From Sphingomonas sp. Leaf242 (GTDB lineage: Bacteria; Pseudomonadota; Alphaproteobacteria; Sphingomonadales; Sphingomonadaceae), in the NCBI RefSeq assembly GCF_001422045.1, contig NZ_LMLW01000001.1, forward strand, positions 504,972 to 568,971: a stretch of DNA of 64,000 nt. The letters run 5' to 3'. Position numbers and translations under genes: made by a program. Within the stretch, counting starts at the first letter, position 1. Each line of letters begins with the position of its first letter. Below, in pieces: positions 8,274 through 16,782 of this stretch. The notes beneath the pieces are model-generated. The model was not told the origin of the DNA. It did no database searches and was given only the letters and a program-made list of their open reading frames with translations.

Positions 8274-11200
8274 TCAGAAGCGGAAGCGCGCGCCCAGCGT
8301 GTAGCGGCGACCGTAATCGAACACGTCGAGCAGCTGGTTGCTGTAGCGACCATGCGTGCTCTGCTGGTTGTTGTTGACGTTCAGCGCCTCACCGAAAATG
8401 CTGAAATTCTTGGTGATGTCGTAGCTGCTCGTCAGATCGACCTGGAAGCTCTGGTTGACGAAGGTCGGCTCCGCCCCGAACGAACCGGTATTCTGGTTCT
8501 GCCCGAACTGGAGGAGATACTTGTCGCGCCAGTTGGCCGCCGCACGGAACTGGAATCCGCTCTTGTCGTAGAAGCCGACGAAGTTCGCCGAATTGGCGAG
8601 CCCCGTCACCGCGAAGCCGGTCTGCGAGATATTCTTGTCGTCGTACGGCCGGTTGGTGTTCACGAACGTCGCGTTGGCCTGGAAGCCGAAGCCGGTATCG
8701 CCGAACACCTGTTGCCAGGCGAGTTCGACGCCGCGGACCGTCGCGTCGGGACCGTTGACCTGCTGCGATACCGCGAACGATGCGGGTTGGCCGGTGGTGG
8801 GATCGACCACCCCGTTGATCGTCTGCCGCGTCACGCCGCCGATGATGAAGTTGCTGACGTTCTTCAGGAAGAAGTTGACCGACAGATACGAGTTGCGGCG
8901 ATAATACCATTCCGCACCCAGATCGAAATTGTCCGCGAGATACGGTTTCAGGTTCGGGTTGCCGCCCGCCGCCGACAAGGCTCCGACGCGTTGGCCATTG
9001 CCGACGTTGAGGACCGGAGTCAGCAGGTTGAGCGCCGGACGGGTCAGCGTCCGCGAGGCATCCGCCCGCAGTACCAGCTTGTCGGTCAACTCGAGCTTCA
9101 TGTCGACGCTCGGCAGCAGGTAGGAATACGAGCTCTTGTTATTGACCGCCTGGATCTCGGTGTAGGTCGGGATGCTCAGCAGCGTCGGATCCGCCGCGCT
9201 CGTGACGATCGAGGTCGGCAGGCGTCCCTGACCGGTCGCGTTGAGATTGGTCACCTCGTTGCGGACGCCCGCGTTGAAGGTGAACGGCAGGCCGCCGACT
9301 TCGGTCTTGAAATTGGCGCTGACATAGAGCGACCACGTCTTTTCCTGGACGCGCAGGACGCTGCCCGGATCGACCGCCTCGTCGAACGCGCCGGTAAAGC
9401 CGTTCACGCCGGCATAATTATAGCCCGGGATGTTCTGCGTCTGCGGATTGCCGAGGCTGCTCAGGTAGTTCTGATACGCGACCGGGCTGAACACGAAGAC
9501 CGACGGCGGCAGGCTGCCGTTGAACCCCGGGATGAAGTTGTTGAGGCTGACCGAGCCCTTATACAGATTGGCCGGCAGCGGCGAGATCCCGGTGTCGCGA
9601 CCCGACGGCCCACCATAGCCGGCATAGGCCTGCCAGAAATTGTTGGTGAAGGTGCTTTGGTTGCGGAAGTTGAAGGTGTCCTGGTAATACTGGCCACCCG
9701 CCTTCAACGTCAGATTGTCCTGTTTCCAGGTGGCATTGCCGCGAAACTGGAACAACTGATCGGTATTGTGCTGCGTCTGGTTGACCGTGACGTGCGAGCC
9801 GATCAGCGCGGGATTGGCCCAGTTTGCGGCATCGCCGGCGGGACCGAAATTGCTGATCGACGGGAAGGAATTCTTGCTGTCGCCATCGACGTTGAAGCGC
9901 AGCGTATTGCCCAGATTACCGCCATAACCGATGTCGCCGTTGCGGCTGCCGATCACGTTGCCCGGGTTCAGCCAGCTCTTGGCATAGGCGCCATCGGCTT
10001 CGAGCGTGAGGTTCTCGGTCGCGTCGTACTTGACGTTGAGGCCGGTCTGGTTGGTCTGCAGGATCTGCTTGTTGAGCGCGGCGGTGAAGTCGGTCGGCGT
10101 GCCGACCTGCGTGAAGTCGGTCGCGGTACCGTTCTTGTCGAGCGTCACGTTGCGCAGATCGCCCTGGTTGAACCAGACGCCGAACGCGTAATTCTCCTGC
10201 TTGATGGTCTGGCGCGAGAAATTGTTGTCGAGCGTCACCATCAGATCGTCGGACGGATGATACTGCAGCGAGATCCGCGCATCGATGCGCTCGTCCTGCA
10301 CCCGCTGCTGCTCGGCGCCATATTGCTGCGGGAACCAGCCGGGGATGTTCTGGCGGTTGGCCGGGTTGGCATAGGCCGCGGACTTCGGGTCGCTGGTCGG
10401 CGTGCACGCACCGGCGCTGCCCGCGAGCTGGCAGCCTGCAAAGTTGCCACCGGGCCAACCCGAGACATAGACGCGATTGGTATCGGTATCACGACGGGTG
10501 TAGATCACGTCCGCCAGCAAGCCGAACTTGCCGTCGGCGGTGGTGGTGCTGACCAGCAGACCGCCGGTCGGCACGATCCTGCTCGCGCGATCCTGGATCG
10601 AGCCCGACGCGGTCGTCGCGACGCGGAAACCGGGGTGATCGAAGGGATTCGGGAAGGCGATGTTGACGGTCGCACCGATCGAGCTCGAGGCGAGCGAGAC
10701 GTCGGGGGTCTTGAGCACGCTCAGCTGGCCGATGAAATCGACGCCAACGGTGCTGAAGTCGATCTGGCGGCCGCCGGTCGCGGTCGAGATGCGGCGACCA
10801 TCGTACAGCGTGGTGTTGAAATCGCCGCCGAAGCCGCGGACCGTGATCCCGGTCGGTTCGCCGCGCGATCCCGAGCGCTGGATCGAGACGCCAGGCAGGC
10901 GCTGGAGCGAGGCGGCAACGTTGGAATCGGGGAACTTGCCGATGTCTTCGGCAGAGATGACGTCGACGATGCCCGACGAGGTGCGCTTGAGGTCGAGGTT
11001 GCGCTGGAGCGATCCGCGCAGACCGACCACGACGATGTCGTCGCCCGTGGTGTTACCCTGCGACGCGTCCTGCGCGGTCGCGAGATCCTGCGGCTGGCCC
11101 GCTTCGGTCGCAGTAGTCGTGTTGGCAGTGGCGGGTACGGCAGGTTGCACGGCGGCAGGGCGATCGGTCGTCGCATTCTGAAGATTGGTCTGGTCCTGCG

Positions 11201-11312
11201 CCAGCGCGGGCGATGCCCAGGCAAGCGCGGCCATGCTGCTCGCGCATGCCAGCGCACGGGCCCGACGCGCACGTCCGCGGTCGCCGAGTATCGAACGGGT
11301 ATCCAGAGTCAT
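8274..11312 (-). CDS. TonB-dependent receptor, carbohydrate-locus type
   Basis: 1012-residue outer-membrane TBDR. A long signal region ends near residue 39 (SPALAQ). The plug domain follows a short Ser/Thr/Gln-rich linker: DDIVVVGLRGSLQRNLDLKR then ISAEDIGKFPDSNVAASLQR and LPGVSIQR, the wording typical of sphingomonad and Xanthomonas glycan TBDRs. The 22-strand barrel ends with the expected C-terminal aromatic (RYTLGARFRF). Start ATG at 11312 is preceded by GAGGGG about 9 bases upstream. First gene of the operon with the halogenase-like protein and the acetylesterase; a xyl-box-like palindrome lies ~100 bp upstream at 11412-11425. The imported ligand is presumably a plant oligosaccharide, by context only. 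Confidence 0.93.
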   Translation of the reverse strand: MTLDTRSILGDRGRARRARALACASSMAALAWASPALAQDQTNLQNATTDRPAAVQPAVPATANTTTATEAGQPQDLATAQDASQGNTTGDDIVVVGLRGSLQRNLDLKRTSSGIVDVISAEDIGKFPDSNVAASLQRLPGVSIQRSGSRGEPTGITVRGFGGDFNTTLYDGRRISTATGGRQIDFSTVGVDFIGQLSVLKTPDVSLASSSIGATVNIAFPNPFDHPGFRVATTASGSIQDRASRIVPTGGLLVSTTTADGKFGLLADVIYTRRDTDTNRVYVSGWPGGNFAGCQLAGSAGACTPTSDPKSAAYANPANRQNIPGWFPQQYGAEQQRVQDERIDARISLQYHPSDDLMVTLDNNFSRQTIKQENYAFGVWFNQGDLRNVTLDKNGTATDFTQVGTPTDFTAALNKQILQTNQTGLNVKYDATENLTLEADGAYAKSWLNPGNVIGSRNGDIGYGGNLGNTLRFNVDGDSKNSFPSISNFGPAGDAANWANPALIGSHVTVNQTQHNTDQLFQFRGNATWKQDNLTLKAGGQYYQDTFNFRNQSTFTNNFWQAYAGYGGPSGRDTGISPLPANLYKGSVSLNNFIPGFNGSLPPSVFVFSPVAYQNYLSSLGNPQTQNIPGYNYAGVNGFTGAFDEAVDPGSVLRVQEKTWSLYVSANFKTEVGGLPFTFNAGVRNEVTNLNATGQGRLPTSIVTSAADPTLLSIPTYTEIQAVNNKSSYSYLLPSVDMKLELTDKLVLRADASRTLTRPALNLLTPVLNVGNGQRVGALSAAGGNPNLKPYLADNFDLGAEWYYRRNSYLSVNFFLKNVSNFIIGGVTRQTINGVVDPTTGQPASFAVSQQVNGPDATVRGVELAWQQVFGDTGFGFQANATFVNTNRPYDDKNISQTGFAVTGLANSANFVGFYDKSGFQFRAAANWRDKYLLQFGQNQNTGSFGAEPTFVNQSFQVDLTSSYDITKNFSIFGEALNVNNNQQSTHGRYSNQLLDVFDYGRRYTLGARFRF

Positions 11313-11411
11313 TTCAACATCCCCTCAACGACGCCGCGTGCCCCTTATCGAGGGGCTATCCGGCAATATCTTGCGCGATGCGTTGAGTCGGATGCCCGAC
11401 CCACACCATCA

Positions 11412-11425
11412 CGGTAGCGCTCACA
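11412..11425. promoter_or_regulatory. xyl-box-like operator
   Basis: CGGTAGCGCTCACA matches 12 of 14 positions of the xyl-box TGGTAGCGCTAACA, known (from memory) from xylose/xylan regulons of Xanthomonas and Caulobacter. It lies between the divergent TBDR operon and sapC, about 100 bp before the TBDR start. Two better palindromes flank the LacI gene at 59.6 kb. The rest of the 240-bp intergenic region also holds a GCCCCT/AGGGGC hairpin at 11340-11356. Confidence 0.5.
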
Positions 11426-11552
11426 ATACGCCAAGTCGCAACCATTGCAAGCTCTTGTAGGAGTGAATGCGAAGGCCCTTTGCAAGGGTATTCGGGTGTG
11501 CGAGTTCGGACCGCAGACGCGCGAACCAAAGTCGCGCGCGCAGGAGGATCGG

Positions 11553-12239
11553 ATGCCGACATGGGAAATGTTGAACCGCGAACAGCATGCCGCGCTGCGT
11601 GTCTCGCGCGCCTGTGACGCAACGTGGCATTTCGCGCAGATCGTCGCGGACGAGTTCCCGCGCGCCGCGCCCTATTACCCGATCCTGTTCACCAAGCATC
11701 CCGAGACGGGGGCGTTTTATGCCGGGGTAGTGATGGGACTGGAGCCGGGCGACAATCTGCTGACGGTCGACGGCGCGTTGCCAGACTACCGCCCGGCCGA
11801 TCTCGAACGCCAGGGGTTCTTCGTCAACGACGGCCAGATTGTGATCGACCGCGAGCATGCCGGCTTCGCGGCCGCACGGGGTGAGGCGCTGTTCGAGATC
11901 GACGGCGAGCCCACGCTGGCGTTGAAGCGCGTGCAACAGGCGCTGCATATGCTCCAGGAGGGCATCCCCGCGACCGACGACGCGATCAAGCGGTTCCTGT
12001 CGCACGGCCTGTTGGAGCCGATCGACGTCACACTCGATTTCGACGACGGTAATCGGCTGCGGCTCGACGGACTGTACACGATCAGCCTCGACGCGCTCCA
12101 CGCCTTGCCCGATGCCGCGGTGCTCGACCTTTTTCGCGCAGGCGACCTGCAACTCGCCTATGCGCAGACCGGATCGGTTCGCCATATCCGGACGCTTGGC
12201 CGAATCCGCAACGCGCGACTGTCGGAAGGGCGCGCGTGA
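11553..12239 (+). CDS. SapC family protein
   Basis: 228-residue SapC-family (PF07277) protein. Start at 11553 is chosen because AGGAGG sits at 11542-11547 just before ATG and the conserved N-terminus MPTWEMLNREQHAALRV begins here. The typical blocks are seen: FPRAAPYYPILFTKHPETG, ALYAGV-like GAFYAGVVMGL, and a C-terminal LDALHALPDAAVLDLF segment. No signal peptide or membrane segment is evident, so it is likely cytoplasmic. SapC was named from a Campylobacter S-layer locus, but in sphingomonads and Xanthomonas this family recurs with TBDRs, tryptophan halogenase-like proteins and cupins, as here. Its biochemical role is unknown. The stop overlaps the start of the next gene by four bases (GTGA). 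Confidence 0.85.
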   Translation: MPTWEMLNREQHAALRVSRACDATWHFAQIVADEFPRAAPYYPILFTKHPETGAFYAGVVMGLEPGDNLLTVDGALPDYRPADLERQGFFVNDGQIVIDREHAGFAAARGEALFEIDGEPTLALKRVQQALHMLQEGIPATDDAIKRFLSHGLLEPIDVTLDFDDGNRLRLDGLYTISLDALHALPDAAVLDLFRAGDLQLAYAQTGSVRHIRTLGRIRNARLSEGRA

Positions 12240-13231
12240 GCGATACGCTCGCCGAGGCGCTGACCGATCCCGAGCGGTTTCGCGCGCAGGTCATGACGCC
12301 GGGTCAGCCGGTGCTGATGCGCGGCGCGGCGCGTGCGTGGCCGCTTCTGGCCGGGGACGGGGTGCAGGGGGTCGCCGACCAGTTGCTGCGGCTGGAGACG
12401 GGAGGCTCTGCGGAGGTGTTCGTTGGCGAACCGGCGATCGGTGCGCGCTATCATTACGACGCGACGATGGCGGGCTTCAACTTCATCCGCTCGACGATGC
12501 CGTTTCGCGACGCGCTGACTCGGATACTCGACACCGCGGCCGAGCCGGGGCACGCCAGCATGTATATGGGATCGCTCACCGCGGAGACGTTCTTTCCCGG
12601 CGTCGAGCAGATGACCCGGCTGCCGTTCGTCCCGCCCGAGGTGCTACCGCGGATCTGGATCGGCCATGCCTCGACCGTCGCCTGCCATTACGACACGATG
12701 GACAATGTCGCGTGCGTTGCGGCCGGGCGCCGCCGCTTCACGCTGTTTCCGCCCGACGCGATCGGCGATCTCTATGTCGGGCCGATCGATCATACGCTGG
12801 CGGGCCAGCCGATCGCGCTGGCGGTGGGCAGCGCGCCGGGCGACCCGCGCTTCCTCCGCTTCGAGCAGGCGAGACATCGCGCGCGCGTGTTCGATCTGGA
12901 GCCGGGCGATGCGCTATACGTGCCCAAGCTCTGGTGGCACCAGGTCGAGGCGACGGGCGACGTCAACGTCCTGGTCAATTTCTGGTGGGACGGGTTCGCG
13001 GCCGGCCCCGACCAACCCTATACCGCGATGCTGCTGGCACTCACCGCGATCGCCGAGCGTCCGCCGGCCGAACGCGCGGCGTGGCGCGCATGGTTCGATC
13101 ACTACGTCTTTCGTCCCGACGGTCATCCGCTCGCGTTCCTGCCGCCGGAGCGGCATGGCGTATTGGGCGCGACGAAGGAAAATCAGGGCCGCATTCGGGC
13201 GCTCGTCATGCGATTGCTGCGGGGCGGTTGA
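12236..13231 (+). CDS. Cupin-like JmjC-type Fe(II)/2-oxoglutarate dioxygenase candidate
   Basis: 331-residue cupin_8/JmjC-like protein. It starts with GTG at 12236, overlapping the sapC stop (GTGA). The metal-binding part is visible as ASTVACHYDTMDNV (HxD, residues ~147-149) with the distal His in KLWWHQVEATG, and a second-shell PPDAIGDLY segment; this fits a double-stranded beta-helix hydroxylase. Members of this family are found beside SapC and tryptophan halogenase-like genes in TBDR loci; their substrate is not known. Protein or glycan hydroxylation is possible but unproven. The 3' end overlaps the convergent MFS gene by 26 bp. Confidence 0.8.
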   Translation: MSDTLAEALTDPERFRAQVMTPGQPVLMRGAARAWPLLAGDGVQGVADQLLRLETGGSAEVFVGEPAIGARYHYDATMAGFNFIRSTMPFRDALTRILDTAAEPGHASMYMGSLTAETFFPGVEQMTRLPFVPPEVLPRIWIGHASTVACHYDTMDNVACVAAGRRRFTLFPPDAIGDLYVGPIDHTLAGQPIALAVGSAPGDPRFLRFEQARHRARVFDLEPGDALYVPKLWWHQVEATGDVNVLVNFWWDGFAAGPDQPYTAMLLALTAIAERPPAERAAWRAWFDHYVFRPDGHPLAFLPPERHGVLGATKENQGRIRALVMRLLRGG

Positions 13232-14546
13232 GCCGCGCGGGTGTCGACCCGAGCACGATGGCAAGCCCCGCCAGCGCGCCGACCAGCGGAATCGACCACG
13301 CCATCGTCAACAGGAGGTCGCGGCTCTCCTGGACCAGCGGCTGCCCGACGGTCCAGCCGATTGCCGATAGCCCGCGACCGAGCAATGCGCCGCTCAGGCC
13401 GCCGCCGACCTTCAACGTCAGCAGCAGCAACGCGACCGGCAATCCTTCGAGGCGGACGCCGGTGCGGCGCTCGCCGTGATCGACCGCATCGGCGAGCAGG
13501 ATCCAGATCATCATCTGCAACCCGGCATTGCCCGCGCCGAACACCGCGATCCCCGCGATCATCGTCGCGGGTCCGGCGGCGAATATGCCGAGGCCGATCG
13601 CAATCGCGACCAGCGCGAACCGGAGCACCACGCGGCGTTCGCGGCGGCGGGCGAGCGCCATCCAGCCCGGCAGCGTAACGAGCTGCGCCAGTGCCAACGT
13701 TGCCAGTGCATGGCCCGTCCAGCCCGCGTCGTGGATCACGCCCTTGCCGATATAGGCGACCGATCGCGCCAGGACCGGCAATGTCAGCGCCTGCGCCAAC
13801 GCCAGCGCGAGCAGCATGAGCAGCGGCCGGTTGCCGACGATCCACGCGAACGATCCATTCTGCGCATGCGTGCTCATGGGAGTCGATCGGGGCGCGGCGG
13901 CTGCCGACAACCACAGCGTGACGACGTAGGCGACTGCGGCAAGACCCGCGACGACCACCAGCGCGTGGCCGCCGTCGCGATCCGGATCGACGAACGCTGG
14001 CGCGCAATACGCCACTGCCAGCGTCCCGCAGCAGCTGAACATGTAGCGCAGACCCGACACCGTCGTCGCGGCGCCCGGCGTCCGGGTCAGCTGCATCATC
14101 AGCGCGTTGTGCGCGACGTCGCAGACCGAATAGGCGCTGCGGAACAGCAGCACGATCGTGATCGCCCACACCATGATCGCATGTTGCCCGAGCGATCCCG
14201 GTGCACCCGGTCGCAGGAAGAAGATCGCGAAGAAGATGCCGACGACCGGTGCGCCGACGAACAGCATGCGACGGTACGCGCCGAGCCGGTCGGCGGACCG
14301 ATCGACGAGCCGCCCGAGCAGCGGATCGCAGACGCCGTCCCAGACGAGGCCGATCATCACCACCAGCCCCGCCGCCGCGGGCGATATGCCCCAGCGCTCG
14401 GTCAGGATGAACAGCAGGAAGAAGTCCATCGTCGAGGCGAGGACGTTCTTGCCGAAATTGCCGCTGGCATAGCCGAGCATCTGTACGCGTCGCACCGGGC
14501 TGCGATCGCCGGGGATATCCGGTCTAGCGGGGGCGGCGGTGTCCAT
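13206..14546 (-). CDS. MFS transporter, GPH (MelB-like) sugar:cation symporter
   Basis: About 446 residues with twelve predicted membrane segments. The GPH-family signature is clear in LVWDGVCDPLLGRLVDRSADR near residues 60-80, resembling the Asp-containing cation site of MelB. ATG at 14546 (MDTAAPARPD) gives a 23-bp overlap with the upstream GH92 gene; a start 14 codons earlier is possible. It is the last gene of the leftward operon TBDR, DUF218, GH92, transporter, so it probably takes mannose or a manno-oligosaccharide across the inner membrane. Substrate is inferred from the GH92 alone. Confidence 0.85.
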   Translation of the reverse strand: MDTAAPARPDIPGDRSPVRRVQMLGYASGNFGKNVLASTMDFFLLFILTERWGISPAAAGLVVMIGLVWDGVCDPLLGRLVDRSADRLGAYRRMLFVGAPVVGIFFAIFFLRPGAPGSLGQHAIMVWAITIVLLFRSAYSVCDVAHNALMMQLTRTPGAATTVSGLRYMFSCCGTLAVAYCAPAFVDPDRDGGHALVVVAGLAAVAYVVTLWLSAAAAPRSTPMSTHAQNGSFAWIVGNRPLLMLLALALAQALTLPVLARSVAYIGKGVIHDAGWTGHALATLALAQLVTLPGWMALARRRERRVVLRFALVAIAIGLGIFAAGPATMIAGIAVFGAGNAGLQMMIWILLADAVDHGERRTGVRLEGLPVALLLLTLKVGGGLSGALLGRGLSAIGWTVGQPLVQESRDLLLTMAWSIPLVGALAGLAIVLGSTPARLNRPAAIA

Positions 14547-16782
14547 CGCCCGGGACTTTAACGCCGATGTCTTGCAGTTGCGGGACAATTCGTCCGTCTC
14601 GTGCGCGGGTCGTGATCGTCAGCGTGCCGCCGCGGAGCAACGCGGCGTGGTCGACACGGAAGTCGGGCAGGGCGCGTCCGTTCAGGCTGGCGCGTGCTAT
14701 CATACCGTCTTCCGGTCCGTCGCGGCGGATCGTCAATCTGCGTCCGTTGCCGAGATCGATCTGCGCGCGATCGAACGCAGGGGTCGTGACCACGTACCAC
14801 GGCTCGCCCGGCACCAGCGGATACAGGCCGAGCGTCGCGAACACGTACCACGCGGTCATTCCGCCGGCATCGTCGTCCATCCCGTCGGCGAACCCCTGCG
14901 GCGACAGCGCGAAGCTGCGACCGACGAACGGCACCGGCAGCTTGCCGCTGTTGGTATAGGGGTGCGCGATCGGCTTCGTCAGGATCGTTTGGACCAGATC
15001 GGCGGTCTGCTGCGGCTGGCCTAGTGCGGCAAACATCCACGGCACCTGGATATCGGGCTCGTTGGTCATGTTGAACAACCCGGCATCGAAGAAATGATGC
15101 AGCTCGCCCAGCAGCCGCTCGCGCCCGACCGTCGCGGTCATCCACGGCAGGTCGAAGATCGGCGCCCAGCGATATTGCCACAACGTGCCCTGATACAGCC
15201 CGCGCGCCTTGACCACGTCGCCGTCCGCGCCCGGCGTCTGGAACACCGATCGCCACATTGGGCGATAGCTTTGCGCCTTAGCGGTGAAGGTGCGCGCGAG
15301 ATCGGTGCGGCCGAGATCGCGCGCCAGTTCGGCGGTCGCCCAATCGTCATAGGCCGCCTCGATCTGTTCGTCCGGCGTGCCGCGCTTGAGCGTGTCGCTG
15401 TCCGCCGCCATTCCCGCCAGCGCGGCGGCCGCATCGAACGCGATGCCCTTGCGATGCATGTCGAGTAGCGCGATCCCGGCATGCTCGGTGCGGACCGTCA
15501 GGAACGGTTCGTGCGGGGTCGACCATTGCGCCTTGCCGCCCGCGTACAGCGCGACCAACGAGTTTGCGATGTCGACGCTGCGCTCGGGCTGGAGCAACGC
15601 GAGCAGCGGCATCTGCGTGCGGTAATTGTCCCATAGCGACCAGTTCGCGTAGCGCGTCCGGCCCTTCGGCGAAGTCTGGATCGTGCCGTCCTTGTCGCGG
15701 TGCCGCCCGTCGGGATCGTCGATCGCGACCGGGGTTTCCATCACGCGGTAGAGCGACGTGTAGAACAGCGCGCGTTGGTCTCGCGAGCCGCCGAGCACGA
15801 CACGACCCAGAATACGGTTCCAGGCGGCGCGCGTCTCGGTCGCGACGGTGGCGAGGGACTTGCTGGCGATTTCTCTATCGCGAACCGATGCCGCGCCGGC
15901 TGCGTCGACGGTGGACAGGCCGGTGCGGATCTCGATCGCATCGCCCGCTTTGCCGGTGAGGTGCAGCGTCGCCAGATCGCCCGCGCCGGTGGTCAGCGTC
16001 TGGTGGATCGGCCGTCCGTTGACGAGGATCCGGCTGGCGGTGTGGAGGTGATAGGCGCCCTGATCGCAGACCGTGCCGGCCTCGAGATCGGCGCGGAGGT
16101 CGTCGCTGGCGAGGCTCGCCCAACTGGCTGCCAGTCGCTTTGAATAGCTGTGTCGCGGGTCGATCCGCAGATCGACCGCGCCGGCGCGAGGCAAGGTGAA
16201 ACGCAACACGCCTGCGCCGCGCGTCGCTGCCATCTCGGCGAGGATGCCGTGGTCGTAGCGGACGCGGTACGTCCCGGCGCGTGCAGTCTCGCTCGCCTTG
16301 TCGATTAGTGCGGCGCCGGTGCTGCCGGCATAGCGCAGCGAGATCATCAGGTCGCCGCCCGCACCACCGCAGCCCACGCCGACGCCGCGGGTATGCGAAA
16401 AGCCGAGCAATGTGGTCGCTGCGTGATCATAGCCCGCGTGGTTGGCGGGGCTGGTATCGGGGCCGAGCTGCATCATCCCGAACGGGGTGACCGCCGCGGG
16501 GGAGAGTTGGCCGAAGTCCGCGAGCGCGCCGACGAACGGATCGACGAGGTCTGCGGGGGTTTCTTGTGCGGTGAGGGCGGCGGGGGTGAGGAGCAGGCCA
16601 AGAAGGAGGGGGTATCTCGCCCTCCTTTTGCGTAACCACCCCGGCGAAGGCCGGGGCCCAATTGGAAAGGTCGGCGTAATGGAGCGTGAGTCTCTGTTAC
16701 AACCGTCCCCCAATTGGGCCCCGGCCTTCGCCGGGGTGGTGACACGGGTGTTGGAGACTGACCGCCCGAAAGAATCGCTCAT
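14524..16782 (-). CDS. GH92 alpha-mannosidase with a REPIN-encoded N-terminal extension
   Basis: GH92 calcium-dependent exo-alpha-mannosidase: DPFVGALADFGQLSPAAVTPFG, GYDHAATTLLGFSHTRGVG, YANWSLWDNYRTQMPL, MTNEPDIQVPWMF (acid Glu region) and GGMTAWYVFATLGLYP. The only canonical in-frame start that keeps the signal peptide is ATG at 16782, which overlaps the stop of the DUF218 gene (ATGA) as at the other operon junctions. This gives 752 residues, of which ~1-50 are specified mostly by a palindromic repeat (16632-16743). A normal signal peptide (RKRR n-region, hydrophobic stretch to LTAQ near 72) only follows. A strong AGGAGG-like site before that signal has no ATG, GTG or TTG after it. Either an extended leader is made, or an unusual start is used. 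Confidence 0.85.
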   Translation of the reverse strand: MSDSFGRSVSNTRVTTPAKAGAQLGDGCNRDSRSITPTFPIGPRPSPGWLRKRRARYPLLLGLLLTPAALTAQETPADLVDPFVGALADFGQLSPAAVTPFGMMQLGPDTSPANHAGYDHAATTLLGFSHTRGVGVGCGGAGGDLMISLRYAGSTGAALIDKASETARAGTYRVRYDHGILAEMAATRGAGVLRFTLPRAGAVDLRIDPRHSYSKRLAASWASLASDDLRADLEAGTVCDQGAYHLHTASRILVNGRPIHQTLTTGAGDLATLHLTGKAGDAIEIRTGLSTVDAAGAASVRDREIASKSLATVATETRAAWNRILGRVVLGGSRDQRALFYTSLYRVMETPVAIDDPDGRHRDKDGTIQTSPKGRTRYANWSLWDNYRTQMPLLALLQPERSVDIANSLVALYAGGKAQWSTPHEPFLTVRTEHAGIALLDMHRKGIAFDAAAALAGMAADSDTLKRGTPDEQIEAAYDDWATAELARDLGRTDLARTFTAKAQSYRPMWRSVFQTPGADGDVVKARGLYQGTLWQYRWAPIFDLPWMTATVGRERLLGELHHFFDAGLFNMTNEPDIQVPWMFAALGQPQQTADLVQTILTKPIAHPYTNSGKLPVPFVGRSFALSPQGFADGMDDDAGGMTAWYVFATLGLYPLVPGEPWYVVTTPAFDRAQIDLGNGRRLTIRRDGPEDGMIARASLNGRALPDFRVDHAALLRGGTLTITTRARDGRIVPQLQDIGVKVPGDGHRRPR
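16632..16743. repeat. REPIN-like palindromic doublet, type 1
   Basis: Two 34-bp arms (16632-16665 and 16710-16743) are inverted copies with one mismatch, separated by 44 bp. Each arm contains its own hairpin core CCCCGGCGAAGGCCGGGG and ends CCCAATTGG. This is the layout of REP doublets (REPINs). It lies over the 5' end of the GH92 reading frame. No RAYT transposase is in the window. Confidence 0.8.

Noticed and set aside
8352..11417. Very long open frame opposite the first TBDR
   Set aside because: GC-rich codon bias in the TBDR leaves the other strand open. The product is Arg/Ala/Asp-rich without domain resemblance, while the opposite strand has a complete receptor.
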